Source: DASRFA01 sp035651755 (GTDB taxonomy: Bacteria > Desulfobacterota > Binatia > UBA12015). From it: a stretch of 64,000 nt of DNA. Below are positions 42,942-51,275 of this stretch, piece by piece. The stretch is taken from positions 1 through 64,000 of the forward strand of contig DASRFA010000017.1 in NCBI GenBank assembly GCA_035651755.1, read 5' to 3'. Every line of letters starts with the position of its first letter. The first letter of the stretch is position 1. A program made the position numbers and the translations under genes. The notes beneath the pieces are model-generated. The model did not search any database, was not told the origin of the DNA, and worked only from the letters and a program-made list of their open reading frames with translations.

Positions 42942-45392
42942 TCAGTGGTAATCAGCCTTCCAGCCGTTTCGGAACTCGGCCCAGGTCGACGTCTTCTGGA
43001 AGGCCTCGTTCCCGAGGACCACCTGGAGGGTCATCTGCTGCGTCGGCGGGACGACGTCCGTGAGCGGCAGGTCGGCATGCACGCGGATGTTGATCCGGTA
43101 CTCGCTCGTGCCGCTCTGCGGCTTGGTGACGATCAGCACGTCGCTGATGCCGCCCCGGACCGGGTGGCCCTTGATCGCGCCCGGATCCTTGAACTTCCAC
43201 GTCCGGGACGACTTCCGCACCATGTCGCCCGGCTGGAGCGTCGCCGCGAACACGATGCCGTTCGAGTTCGTGAGCGTGATGCCGACCTTGATGGTCGACG
43301 GATCGAGGTTCGGGTTCGTCGGATCGAACGCCACCTGCGCGCGGAACTTGTCGGGCGCATCGGGCCGGAAGACGATCTTCGCGGGACACGGGTGCTTGCA
43401 CACCGCGTTGAAGAGCAGACACGTGCAGTCGTTCGCGTCGTCGCAGTCGACGAGCCCGTCGCCGTCGTCGTCGATCTGGTTCGCGCAGATGTCCTGCCGC
43501 TTGCAGGTGGACGAGCAGCCGTCGCCGTCGAGGGTGTTGCCGTCGTCGCAGTCCTCGCCGTTCCCGGGTTGCACCGCGCCGTCGCCGCAGTAGCCGACCT
43601 TGCACTGGTTGTTGCAGCCGTCGTCGTTCACCTGGTTGCCGTCGTCGCACTCCTCGGTGACGGGCGGCTGCGAATCGACCTTGCCGTCGCCGCAGGCCGC
43701 CGGCTGGCACGCGACGCAGTCGTCGGTGTCGGTCTGGTTGCCGTCGTCGCAGGTCTCGCCGTTGCCGGGCTGCACGATGCCGTCGCCGCAGACGGCGTTC
43801 TGGCATCCGTTCGTGCAGGCGTCGTCGTTCACCTGGTTGCCGTCGTCGCATTGCTCGCCGGCGCCCGGCTGCGTGATGCCGTCGCCGCAGCTCGGCAGGC
43901 GGCAGGAGTTGGAGCAGCCGTCGTTGTTGTTCGCGTTGCCGTCGTCGCACTGCTCGGTGACCGGCGGCTGCATGTCGACGAAGCCGTCGCCGCAGACGTT
44001 CGGCTGGCAGCTCGTCCGGCAATCGTCCTGATTGCTCTGGTTGCCGTCGTCGCAGGCTTCGCCGTTGCCGGGCTGCGCGATGCCGTCGCCGCAGACCGGC
44101 AGCGTGCAAGCGTTGCTGCAGCCGTCCGTATCGACGGCGTTGCCGTCGTCGCACTGCTCGCCGCTCTGGACGATCTGATCGCCGCAGCGCGGGAGGTGGC
44201 AGTCGTTCGTGCAGCCGTCGTTGTTCGTCGGGTTCCCGTCGTCGCACTCCTCGGTCGCGGGGTTGACGAACTGGTCGCCGCAGACGTTGTTCCTGCACGC
44301 GTTCGTGCAGGCGTCGTTGTTGTTGGCGTTGCCGTCGTCGCACTGCTCGACGACCGGCGACTGCATGTCGACGAACCCGTCGCCGCAGACGTTGTTCCGG
44401 CAGGCGTTGGTGCAGTTGTCGGCGTTGTCGGCGTTGCCGTCGTCGCACTGCTCGCTGCCCTCGACCACGCCGTTCCCGCACTGGGGCGTCACCCACGACT
44501 TGCTCGCCGACCCCGTCAAGGTGCCGGTGATGGGGTTGCCCGCGAGCACGATGCCCTGCTTGTCGGCCAGCTTGAACTTCTGGCCGGTCGGGATCTGGTA
44601 GCCGATCGACGCGCCGATCGCGTCGATGCCGGCGGTCGCCGTGCCGTTCGCGTACGCGAGCGTCACCGGCGAAGTGCCGGTCGCGCTCGCCGGCGCGCCC
44701 GGTCCCGACGTCACCTGCACCGTGAACGACTGGCTCGTGATCTCGTCGCTCTGGTCGTCGAGGAGCCGCACCTGCAGCGAGTGGCTGGTGTCCGCCGGGA
44801 GGAAGTTCGTCGCCGAAGGAGGATTGAACTGGAAGCTCTGCGGAACGCGCGTCGGGAACGTGGGCGCGGCGGCGCTCGCCGCGGCGACGATCTCCGCAGC
44901 GCGCGTGCCGAGGTTCGCGCACGCGCCGTCGCTCGACGCCGTGCACGCGACGTTGTCGGTGAAGTGCCAGACCGCGCACTGGACCGCCGCCGCCTCGCAG
45001 CGCACCGGCGTGCTCGGCGTGCCGATCGTGTTCGGCTGCGGGTGCGCGTTGTTCAGGATGAAGAGCACCTCGGGCGGATAGTCGACCGGAACCTGCGGCA
45101 GCGTGTCGCCGCCCGCGATGAAGTGCGTGAGGTCGACGCAGTAGCTCTTGGTCGGGATCGCGCCGGGATTGATCGTGACGTTGAACGTGCCGGCGAAGCC
45201 GGTGCTGAACGCATTGCCGTTCCGCGTTCCGCTCACCTGGACGCCGTCGGCCGTGTTGTTGAACGTCGCCGTGACGGCCCCCGCGCGCGCAGCGACGAGA
45301 AGCGCTCCGAGCAGGGCGATCGCACCCGTGACGCGCGCCGCTCGCGCACCGCGAGCGCGCGGCTCCGCCGCCGCCTCGATGGACCCCTGCAT
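42942..45392 (-). CDS. Secreted DUF4215-repeat protein with a thioester-like N-terminal domain
   Basis: 816 residues. Signal peptide about 1-38. The N-terminal module has SYCVDLTHFIAGGD (Cys85) and AAVQCAVWHFTD (Gln138), the Cys and QxAxW elements of thioester (TQXA/TED) domains. These form a Cys-Gln bond and bind host or surface amines. An Ig-like region (~150-310) follows, then ten Cys-rich DUF4215 repeats, each with CDDGN (~300-620). A DDDGDGLVDCDD calcium-like loop and a C-terminal beta domain (~640-816) close the protein. Conserved cysteines indicate disulfide-rich export. A good sigma-70 promoter precedes it. The thioester assignment rests on motif spacing and order only. Confidence 0.87.
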   Translation of the reverse strand: MQGSIEAAAEPRARGARAARVTGAIALLGALLVAARAGAVTATFNNTADGVQVSGTRNGNAFSTGFAGTFNVTINPGAIPTKSYCVDLTHFIAGGDTLPQVPVDYPPEVLFILNNAHPQPNTIGTPSTPVRCEAAAVQCAVWHFTDNVACTASSDGACANLGTRAAEIVAAASAAAPTFPTRVPQSFQFNPPSATNFLPADTSHSLQVRLLDDQSDEITSQSFTVQVTSGPGAPASATGTSPVTLAYANGTATAGIDAIGASIGYQIPTGQKFKLADKQGIVLAGNPITGTLTGSASKSWVTPQCGNGVVEGSEQCDDGNADNADNCTNACRNNVCGDGFVDMQSPVVEQCDDGNANNNDACTNACRNNVCGDQFVNPATEECDDGNPTNNDGCTNDCHLPRCGDQIVQSGEQCDDGNAVDTDGCSNACTLPVCGDGIAQPGNGEACDDGNQSNQDDCRTSCQPNVCGDGFVDMQPPVTEQCDDGNANNNDGCSNSCRLPSCGDGITQPGAGEQCDDGNQVNDDACTNGCQNAVCGDGIVQPGNGETCDDGNQTDTDDCVACQPAACGDGKVDSQPPVTEECDDGNQVNDDGCNNQCKVGYCGDGAVQPGNGEDCDDGNTLDGDGCSSTCKRQDICANQIDDDGDGLVDCDDANDCTCLLFNAVCKHPCPAKIVFRPDAPDKFRAQVAFDPTNPNLDPSTIKVGITLTNSNGIVFAATLQPGDMVRKSSRTWKFKDPGAIKGHPVRGGISDVLIVTKPQSGTSEYRINIRVHADLPLTDVVPPTQQMTLQVVLGNEAFQKTSTWAEFRNGWKADYH
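43501..44485 (-). repeat. Ten tandem DUF4215 repeats
   Basis: The minus-strand coding pattern for CDDGN recurs ten times, every 80-110 bases, within the preceding gene. The units are Cys-rich (four or five Cys each) with VCGDGFVDMQ-like connectors. Two units (EQCDDGNANNNDA, EQCDDGNANNNDG) are nearly identical in protein, which implies recent duplication. The repeat number is expected to vary between strains. Confidence 0.85.
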
Positions 45393-45480
45393 GTCAGCCC
45401 CCTGGTTGTCGGTCGTGGATGGCGTCCTGCGGACGCCGCGGATCCGGAAGTGGAACGGAGAGCCCTTCGAGCAGCGGCAC

Positions 45481-45508
45481 CCTATAGATGGCGTCGCAGA
45501 GCTGTCAA
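45481..45508 (-). promoter_or_regulatory. Sigma-70-type promoter for the DUF4215 protein
   Basis: A perfect TTGACA (45503-45508) is followed after 16 bases by TATAGG (45481-45486) on the minus strand. Start of transcription near 45474 gives an ~80-base leader to the ATG at 45392. Confidence 0.6.
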
Positions 45509-45618
45509 CGCAGCTTTTCGAGGATTCTGGTGGGACGGCGCGTTCGGGTCGCACCCGCCGACATCGCACGCTTCATGGCGTCGGCGACGATTCGCGGAGC
45601 GACGACGTGCGAAAAGTC

Positions 45619-45663
45619 CCCCGTTCGGCTCCGCCGAACGGGGCGAGGGGAGCGTTCCCCTCG
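45619..45663 (-). terminator. Two stacked hairpins after the propeller lipoprotein
   Basis: CCCCGTTCGGC/GCCGAACGGGG (45619-45643, 11-bp stem, three-base loop) is preceded in the transcript by CGAGGGGA/TCCCCTCG (45644-45663). On the minus strand the last stem is followed by GGACTTTTCGC. This is a strong Rho-independent terminator, only six bases past the stop at 45669. Confidence 0.75.
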
Positions 45664-45668
45664 TTGAA

Positions 45669-46583
45669 CTAATACCAGGTGATGCCGTCGACCGAGTTGA
45701 CGATCTTCGCCTGCTTGCCGACGGCCACGAACACGCCGTTGCCGAACGTGACGCCGTAGAGCGCGCGGCCGGTGTTCGCGTTGCGCGTCGTGAACGCGAC
45801 GCCGTCGGTCGACGTCTGGATCGCCCCGTTCTGCCCGACCACGACGACGAGCCCGCGCGCGACGACGGCGTCGGTCAGGTCCTTGACGGTCCCGCTGTCC
45901 GAAGCCGTCCAGGTCGCGCCGTCGGGCGACCGCAGGATGGTTCCGCTCCGGCCGACCGCGTAGAACGCGCCTTCGCCGTAGGCGACGCCGAACAGCTCGA
46001 CGCTCGTGTTCGAGGTCTGGATCGTCCACGTGATCGCGTCGGGCGACGAGATGATCGTCCCCTCCTTCCCGACCGCGACGAACGCGCCGCGACCGAACGC
46101 GACCGAGTTGAGATCCGCGGTCGCGCCGGTGAAGCGGCCGACCCATGCGCCGGTGTTCGTCGACGTGAAGCAATTGCCGGCGTCGCCGACGAGGACGTAC
46201 GTCCCCTGGCCGAACGCGGCGCCGCGCAGCGTGCGCGACGTGTTGACGAACTGCTGGAACCAGACGGCGGTGTCGGTGGACGTGAACACGAGGCCGTCGC
46301 GCCCCGACGTCAGCCAGATGCCGTTTCCGAACGTCAATCCCAGGAGGGATCCGATCGGCGCCGCCACCTGCAGCAGGAAGTTGCCGCCGTCGCCGGAGTT
46401 GGCGATCGTGCTGTCCTGACCGACGGCGACGAACGCGTTGTCGGCGAACTGGACGTCGAAGAGGTCGGGCTCGAAGTCGTCGCTTCCGCCGCAGCTCGCC
46501 AGGGCGATCGCGACCGCGACGGCGATCGGAGGCAGCGCGCACGCCGCGATCCCACGAACCCAAGACCTCGACGACGAACGCAT
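45669..46583 (-). CDS. Lipoprotein, HCF136/Ycf48-like beta-propeller
   Basis: 304 residues. The lipobox ALASC puts the lipid on Cys about residue 31. The rest is six or seven blades of ~40 residues built on the pattern (V/L)xFGxGxFVAVGxxGTIxxSxDGxTW, as in photosynthesis-assembly factor Ycf48/HCF136 and other BNR-like proteins. It may be a surface scaffold or a sensor. The ATG has the same GGGAGGGG-TC-ATG context as the secreted protein at 9683. Two strong hairpins end the transcript. Confidence 0.88.
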   Translation of the reverse strand: MRSSSRSWVRGIAACALPPIAVAVAIALASCGGSDDFEPDLFDVQFADNAFVAVGQDSTIANSGDGGNFLLQVAAPIGSLLGLTFGNGIWLTSGRDGLVFTSTDTAVWFQQFVNTSRTLRGAAFGQGTYVLVGDAGNCFTSTNTGAWVGRFTGATADLNSVAFGRGAFVAVGKEGTIISSPDAITWTIQTSNTSVELFGVAYGEGAFYAVGRSGTILRSPDGATWTASDSGTVKDLTDAVVARGLVVVVGQNGAIQTSTDGVAFTTRNANTGRALYGVTFGNGVFVAVGKQAKIVNSVDGITWY

Positions 46584-46724
46584 GACCCCTCCCGCGCCGG
46601 GGCTCCCGGCCGCCGCCCCCCGGCGCCCCGATTAGAGCAGCGAGCGGGCGATTCACAAAGCGCGGCGCGGCGCAGGGCATTTGAGTCCGACGGACGTGCC
46701 GTGCATCGTGCGATTCGTCGCGTC

Positions 46725-47450
46725 ATGGCACGCCGCGTCCCCGTCATCCATCCGCTGTGGTCCTGGGTGCAGCTGCGCTACTCGGTGCTCCTCGTGACGC
46801 AGCTGACGGTGTTCCTCGTCTATCCGTTCTGCCTCGACACGCCGGTCGGCGTCGGCGTCATGCTCGGGTTCATCACGGTGACGTTGATCACCGCGGCGCT
46901 GTCGCTCGACCCGCAGCATCGCGGACGCGCCTACATCCTCGCCGCGCCCACGCTCGGCTTCCTCTTCGCGGCGATCGCGACGATGTCGGACAGCGCGCTG
47001 CTGATCGCCTGCGTCGCCGGCTCGCTGTGCGTGGCGTACGAGATCGCCTCCATCTTCGGGAACGCGCTTCGCATCGAGCGCGTCTCGATCGAGAAGGTGC
47101 AGGGTTCCCTCGCCGTGTTCCTCCTCCTCGGCCTCAACTTCGCGCTCGTCTACTCGATCCTCGAGCTCCTGCGATCCGGATCGTTCGCGCTCGGCGATCC
47201 ACCGCAGCACATCCCGATCCACGTCATCGAGACGGGGATGTCGACGCACATGCTCGGGTTCTCGCACCTCCTCTTCCACAGCTACATGACCCTGTGCGCG
47301 ACGAGCTACGGCACGGTCGCCGCGATCACGCCGCCCGCGCTCGCGCTGACGGCTCTCGAGACGCTGATCGGCCAGCTCTACATCGCGATCCTGGTGGCCC
47401 AGCTCATGGGCCTCCACCTCGCGTTTTCGGCCAGCAGCCGGTCGCGCTAG
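46725..47450 (+). CDS. Channel-like membrane protein with degenerate selectivity filter
   Basis: 241 residues, about six hydrophobic segments. The C-terminal pair resembles a two-TM ion-channel pore. The P-loop reads CATSYGTVAAITPPALAL where potassium channels have TVGYGD, and LETLIGQLYIAILVAQLMGLH matches the inner helix. The filter has YG in a shifted context and lacks the acidic residue, so it may conduct another ion or be non-conducting. The preceding region lacks a charged S4. Function is inferred from resemblance only. Confidence 0.72.
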   Translation: MARRVPVIHPLWSWVQLRYSVLLVTQLTVFLVYPFCLDTPVGVGVMLGFITVTLITAALSLDPQHRGRAYILAAPTLGFLFAAIATMSDSALLIACVAGSLCVAYEIASIFGNALRIERVSIEKVQGSLAVFLLLGLNFALVYSILELLRSGSFALGDPPQHIPIHVIETGMSTHMLGFSHLLFHSYMTLCATSYGTVAAITPPALALTALETLIGQLYIAILVAQLMGLHLAFSASSRSR

Positions 47451-48499
47451 GCCCGACGCGCCATCTCCCAGGCGGCGTCGGCGATCGTCGCGGCCATCTT
47501 GCCGACGGCGGCGGCGTTCTCGGAGCTCGCCGTGCCGAGCTTCGCGCGCATGGCGATGCCCTGGACGATCGCGGCCGACCGGAAGAGCGCGAAGACGACG
47601 TAGAACTCGAGGCGCGGCACTTCGGGTCGCCCGCTCCTCTCGCAGTAGCGGCGCACGAGCTGCTCGGCGGTCGGAATCCCGGTCGCCTCGAAGTCGACGT
47701 CGGCGATGCGCTGCGCGAAGCCGCGCGGCGTGAAGTACGGCATGACGACGTAGCCCACGTCCGCGAACGGATGGCCGAGCGTCGAGAGCTCCCAGTCGAG
47801 CACCGCGAGCACGCGCGGCTCGGTCGGGTGCACGATCATGTTCTCGAGCCGGAAGTCGCCGTGGCTGATGCGCGTCTCGTCGCCGGGCGGGATGTTGCGC
47901 GGCAGCCACTCGATCAGCCGGTCGAAGGACGGGATCTCGTCGGTCTTCGACGCCTCGTACTGCTTGATCCAGCGCGCGACCTGGCGCTCGAAGTAGTTCC
48001 CCGGCTTCCCGAAGTCGGCGAGCCCGATCGCCATCGGATCGATCGCGTGGAGCTGCGCCAGCGTGTCGATCATCGCGCCGTAGATCGCTCGTCGCTGCGC
48101 GGGCTCGACCCCGGGCAGCAGCGGGTCGCGGAAGATGCGCCCTTCGACCCACTCCATCAGGAAAAACATCTGCCCGATGACCGAATCGTCCGTGCAGAGC
48201 CCGTACGTCCGCGGCACCGGAAACCCGGTCGGCCCGAGCGCCGTGATCACCCGGTACTCGCGATCCACCGCGTGCGCGGACGGGAGAAGCTTCCCGGGCG
48301 GCTTCTTCCGCAGCACGTACTTCCGGTCACCCGCCGTCACCAAGAACGTCGGATTCGACTGCCCCCCCGCAAACTGCCGCACCTCGATCGACCCGCCGTG
48401 CCCGGGGACGTGCTGCTCCATCCAACGCGCGAGCCCCGCCTCATCGAAACGATGCCGCTCGGTCACGGGCCCAACGTCGGGTGGAAGGCTCGCCGCCAT
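47447..48499 (-). CDS. Phosphotransferase family protein (ACAD10/11 kinase-like)
   Basis: 350 residues. It has the APH fold with FAGGQSNPTFLV in the N-lobe, YVLRKKPPG as the ATP-binding Lys, the catalytic loop SHGDFRLENM, and the metal-binding LDWELSTLGHPFADVGY. This pattern is closer to the human ACAD10/11 kinase region than the gene at 34685, so the window has two. Such kinases act on hydroxyacyl-CoA in fatty acid or sterol side-chain breakdown. Its stop overlaps the convergent channel gene's by three bases. Confidence 0.92.
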   Translation of the reverse strand: MAASLPPDVGPVTERHRFDEAGLARWMEQHVPGHGGSIEVRQFAGGQSNPTFLVTAGDRKYVLRKKPPGKLLPSAHAVDREYRVITALGPTGFPVPRTYGLCTDDSVIGQMFFLMEWVEGRIFRDPLLPGVEPAQRRAIYGAMIDTLAQLHAIDPMAIGLADFGKPGNYFERQVARWIKQYEASKTDEIPSFDRLIEWLPRNIPPGDETRISHGDFRLENMIVHPTEPRVLAVLDWELSTLGHPFADVGYVVMPYFTPRGFAQRIADVDFEATGIPTAEQLVRRYCERSGRPEVPRLEFYVVFALFRSAAIVQGIAMRAKLGTASSENAAAVGKMAATIADAAWEMARRA

Positions 48500-48865
48500 C
48501 AGCGCAACCTGCACCGCGAAGCCCTCGCTCGCAACCAAAGGCACCCGGCCCGCGGCCCACCCCCGCACCGGGAAGCCCGACGCGCCTCCGCGATGCGAGC
48601 GACGTCGAAGGTGCAGCGACGCCACTCGCCGACGCAGCCGGCGCCGTGTTTGCGGGCAAGAGAGCGACTGTCGAGCGAGCGGGACAATCACCCGCCCCCA
48701 CCTTGACCATGAAACAATCCGGGGCGCTCTTCCGCCCCGCGAGCGAGACCCGGAGCGAGCGCCCGCAAACACGGCGCCGGCGACCACAGGCACAAAAGCC
48801 GCGTAGCACCGCAGCAAACGGCAAGCGCGTTGCCGCGCGGCGACCTTCCCGGTAGACCCGCGCTC
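48500..48865. other. Intergenic gap with a 21-bp inverted repeat
   Basis: This 366-bp gap lies between two divergent genes. Arms at 48637-48657 and 48761-48781 are exact reverse complements (core ccggcgccgtgtttgcgggc) and flank 103 bases. The loop includes GGGGCGC/GCCCC stretches that could pair internally. No convincing coding region or promoter was found. The arms could be ends of a small mobile palindrome or an mRNA structure. Confidence 0.6.
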
Positions 48866-49837
48866 ATGGCGATGATCGGCATCCGTTTCGACCTGCGCGT
48901 CCCGTCCTTCGCGAAGACGACGCACGCCGACCAGTACCGCGCGTGTCTCCAGATGTGCGGCTGGGCGGACGAGAACGGCCTCGACATCGCCGTGCTCTCC
49001 GAGCATCACGGCGTCGACGACGGCTACATGTCGTCGCCGCTCACGCTCGCGGCCGCGATCGCCGGCCGGACGCGCACCATCCCGATCAACATCGCGGCCG
49101 TCCTCGTCCCGCTCCACGACCCGATCCGCTTCGCCGAGCAGGCCGCGACGGTCGCGCTCGCGAGCGGCGGTCGCCTGAGCTTCGTCGCCGGACTCGGCTA
49201 CCGCCACGAGGAGTTCGAGATGGCGGGCGTCGACCGGAAGCAGCGCGGCAAGCTCCTCGAAGAGTACGTCGACGTCATGCGGAAGGCGTGGACGGGCGAG
49301 CCTTTCGAGTGGCGCGGCCGGCGCGTCCGGGTGACGCCGAAGCCGCCCTCGCCGCCCGTCATCATGATCGGCGGCTCGACCGAGAAGGCCGCGCGGCGCG
49401 CGGCGCGGCTCCAGTGCGGCTTCTTCCCCGCGGTCGGCGACCCGCGTCTCGCCGAGATCTACAACGAGGAATGCGAGAAGGTCGGCTTCAAGGGCGGCTT
49501 CGTGAGCCTCCCCGGCGGCCCGGGCTTCGTCCACGTGACGGAAGACCCGGAGGCCGCGTGGCAGAAGATCGGCCCGCACGCGCTCTACGACGCGCAGACC
49601 TACGCCGCATGGCAGACGCCGGGACAGCGATCCGAGGTCCACGTCGACGCCCAGAGCATCGACGACGTCAAGAAGAGCGGCGTCTTCGCGGTCGTCACGC
49701 CGGACGAGTGCGTCGAGCTGGCGCGCAAGCAGGGCCGCGTCATCCTGCACCCGTTGATGGGCGGCCTCGAGCCCGACTTCGCGTGGCGCAGCCTCGAGCT
49801 CTTCGAGAAGAAGGTCCTGCCCAGGCTGCGAGCGTGA
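48866..49837 (+). CDS. LLM-class flavin-dependent oxidoreductase
   Basis: 323 residues, TIM-barrel luciferase-like monooxygenase. N-terminal IGIRFDLRVP, EHHGVDDGYMSSPL and LVPLHDPIRFAEQAATV are signature blocks. The family uses FMNH2 or F420. The substrate is unknown; relatives act on alkanes, nitriloacetate or nucleotide-linked compounds. The C-terminal DAQSIDDVKKSGVFAVVTPDEC segment is usual for the group. It is divergent from the phosphotransferase gene, perhaps in a shared catabolic theme. Confidence 0.92.
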   Translation: MAMIGIRFDLRVPSFAKTTHADQYRACLQMCGWADENGLDIAVLSEHHGVDDGYMSSPLTLAAAIAGRTRTIPINIAAVLVPLHDPIRFAEQAATVALASGGRLSFVAGLGYRHEEFEMAGVDRKQRGKLLEEYVDVMRKAWTGEPFEWRGRRVRVTPKPPSPPVIMIGGSTEKAARRAARLQCGFFPAVGDPRLAEIYNEECEKVGFKGGFVSLPGGPGFVHVTEDPEAAWQKIGPHALYDAQTYAAWQTPGQRSEVHVDAQSIDDVKKSGVFAVVTPDECVELARKQGRVILHPLMGGLEPDFAWRSLELFEKKVLPRLRA

Positions 49838-49850
49838 CCGTCGCGCCCGG

Positions 49851-50876
49851 TCAGCGGGAATTCCGTATCGTCACCACCGCGGTCTGACCCATCCGGAACG
49901 GGAAGTCCGCCTCGGGCTCCTGCAGCACGATCCGAACCGGGAAGCGCTGCGCGAGGCGCACCCAGTTGAGGGTCTGCTCGACCGCCGGAAGACCGTCCAC
50001 CGTCGAGCCGTTCTTCTGGAAAAGCCCCCAGCCGATTCCCTGGACCACGCCGTGGAAGCGGTGCGTGGGGTAGGTCGCGAGGAAGATCTCCGCGTCCATG
50101 CCGGGCGCGATCTGCGAGAGGTAGCCCTCGCGGAAGTTCGCGAGCACGTACCACGTGCGACCGTCGACCAGCGTCACGACCTGACGGCCCTGGTTCGCGT
50201 ACTCGCCGACGGCGATGTTCAGGTTCGTGACGTAGCCCTTGAAGGGCGCGCGCACGAAGCAGTAGTCGACGTCGAGCTGCGCGTCGTCGACGGCGGCGCG
50301 CGCCGCCTGCAGCCGGGCGTTCACGTCGCCGTACTGGCCGAGCAGGTTCCGCGCCTTCGCGACCTCCGCGCGCGCGCTCGCGACCGCCGCCTCCGCCGCA
50401 CGCGACCGCGAGCGCGCCTCGAAGACGTCGTTCGGCGTGACGAACCGCCGGCCGAGGAGCGGCTCGATGCGCTCGAGGTACTGGTGCGCGTACGAGGAAT
50501 CCGCTTCGCGAGCGGCGAGCTGGGCCTCGGCCGCGCGCACCGCGTCCTCCAGCGCCTTCACCTCGAGCTGGGTGAGGTCGAGCTTCGCCTGGGCGATCGC
50601 GAGCGCCGCCTGGTACGGCCGCGGGTCGACGACGAACAGCATGTCGCCCGCCTCGACCGGCTGGTTGTCGACGATCGGAAGCTCGACGATCGGCCCGCCG
50701 ACGTGCGCGGCAATGCCGACGACGTTCGCGCGCACGTAGGCGTCGTCGGTCCGGGGATGCGTGAACGCGAGCAGGTACACCCACGCGCTCAGCACGACCG
50801 CGCTCGCCACGATCGCCGCGCCGACGATCCGACCCGCCACCCGCCGACCTCGCGGCGCTTCCGTCACGACCGCCAC
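49851..50876 (-). CDS. HlyD/EmrA-type membrane fusion protein (MdtN-like)
   Basis: 341 residues from a GTG. One N-terminal TM helix (~18-38), a biotinyl-lipoyl-like half with VGGPIVELPIVDNQPVEAGD, a coiled-coil hairpin (~85-190) and the beta-barrel block with VRAPFKGYVTNLNIAVGEYANQG. It links an inner-membrane exporter to an outer-membrane channel. It lies seven bases after the YtcA-like gene. With the OMF at 51276 and the FUSC protein at 52845 it rebuilds the MdtN/MdtO/MdtP arrangement of E. coli, here with opposite orientations. Confidence 0.92.
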   Translation of the reverse strand: MAVVTEAPRGRRVAGRIVGAAIVASAVVLSAWVYLLAFTHPRTDDAYVRANVVGIAAHVGGPIVELPIVDNQPVEAGDMLFVVDPRPYQAALAIAQAKLDLTQLEVKALEDAVRAAEAQLAAREADSSYAHQYLERIEPLLGRRFVTPNDVFEARSRSRAAEAAVASARAEVAKARNLLGQYGDVNARLQAARAAVDDAQLDVDYCFVRAPFKGYVTNLNIAVGEYANQGRQVVTLVDGRTWYVLANFREGYLSQIAPGMDAEIFLATYPTHRFHGVVQGIGWGLFQKNGSTVDGLPAVEQTLNWVRLAQRFPVRIVLQEPEADFPFRMGQTAVVTIRNSR

Positions 50877-50883
50877 GTCGCCC

Positions 50884-51186
50884 TCATACGCGGAAGAAGA
50901 CGAGCCAGAGCAGCATCGTCCACGCGATCGCGAGGCTCGGGTAGACGAGCGCGATCGGACCGAGGTGTGGCTGGAGGCCGGTCGCGACCAGCACGCGGTG
51001 GCTCACCGCCGTCAGCGCGAGCCCGCCGAAGATGCAGAGGATCCACGCCGGGAAGAACGCGCCCTGGATGCTGACGATCGGGTCGCAGCCCGCGCCGATC
51101 GCCGACGCGACGAGCACCGCCGCGCGCGGCGCGCACCGCACCGCGCCGATTCCCCGTCCTTGCGCCCGATCCACCGCTCCCCGCAC
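50884..51186 (-). CDS. YtcA-like lipoprotein
   Basis: 100 residues. A basic start and a short hydrophobic stretch (VLVASAIGAGC) end in a lipobox Cys; CDPIVSIQGAFFPAWILCIFGG and two further TM helices follow, the pattern of YtcA proteins encoded beside mdtNOP. The exact start is uncertain (GTG at 51186 or 51174). It may couple the fusion protein to the membrane. It is divergent from the OMF gene. Confidence 0.82.
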   Translation of the reverse strand: MRGAVDRAQGRGIGAVRCAPRAAVLVASAIGAGCDPIVSIQGAFFPAWILCIFGGLALTAVSHRVLVATGLQPHLGPIALVYPSLAIAWTMLLWLVFFRV

Positions 51187-51275
51187 GCTCGCCGGCGGCG
51201 GTGCCAGCCACGATCGGCTCGCCGCCGTGCCGGCGCTTCCTTTGCACGGCCGCTTGCCTTATCCGACACGTCGGC

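Noticed and set aside
43501..44485. CRISPR-like repeats because of evenly spaced near-identical sequence
   Set aside because: The repeats are coding (CDDGN units of DUF4215), have unequal spacing and are in frame in a single gene.
39906..47450. Open reading frame of about 2500 residues on the plus strand
   Set aside because: Only the last 241 residues (from 46725) look like a protein. The rest is antisense to recognised minus-strand genes (MscS-DEP, lipoproteins, DUF4215), is full of Arg/Ala/Asp/Glu repeats and reflects high GC with few stops.
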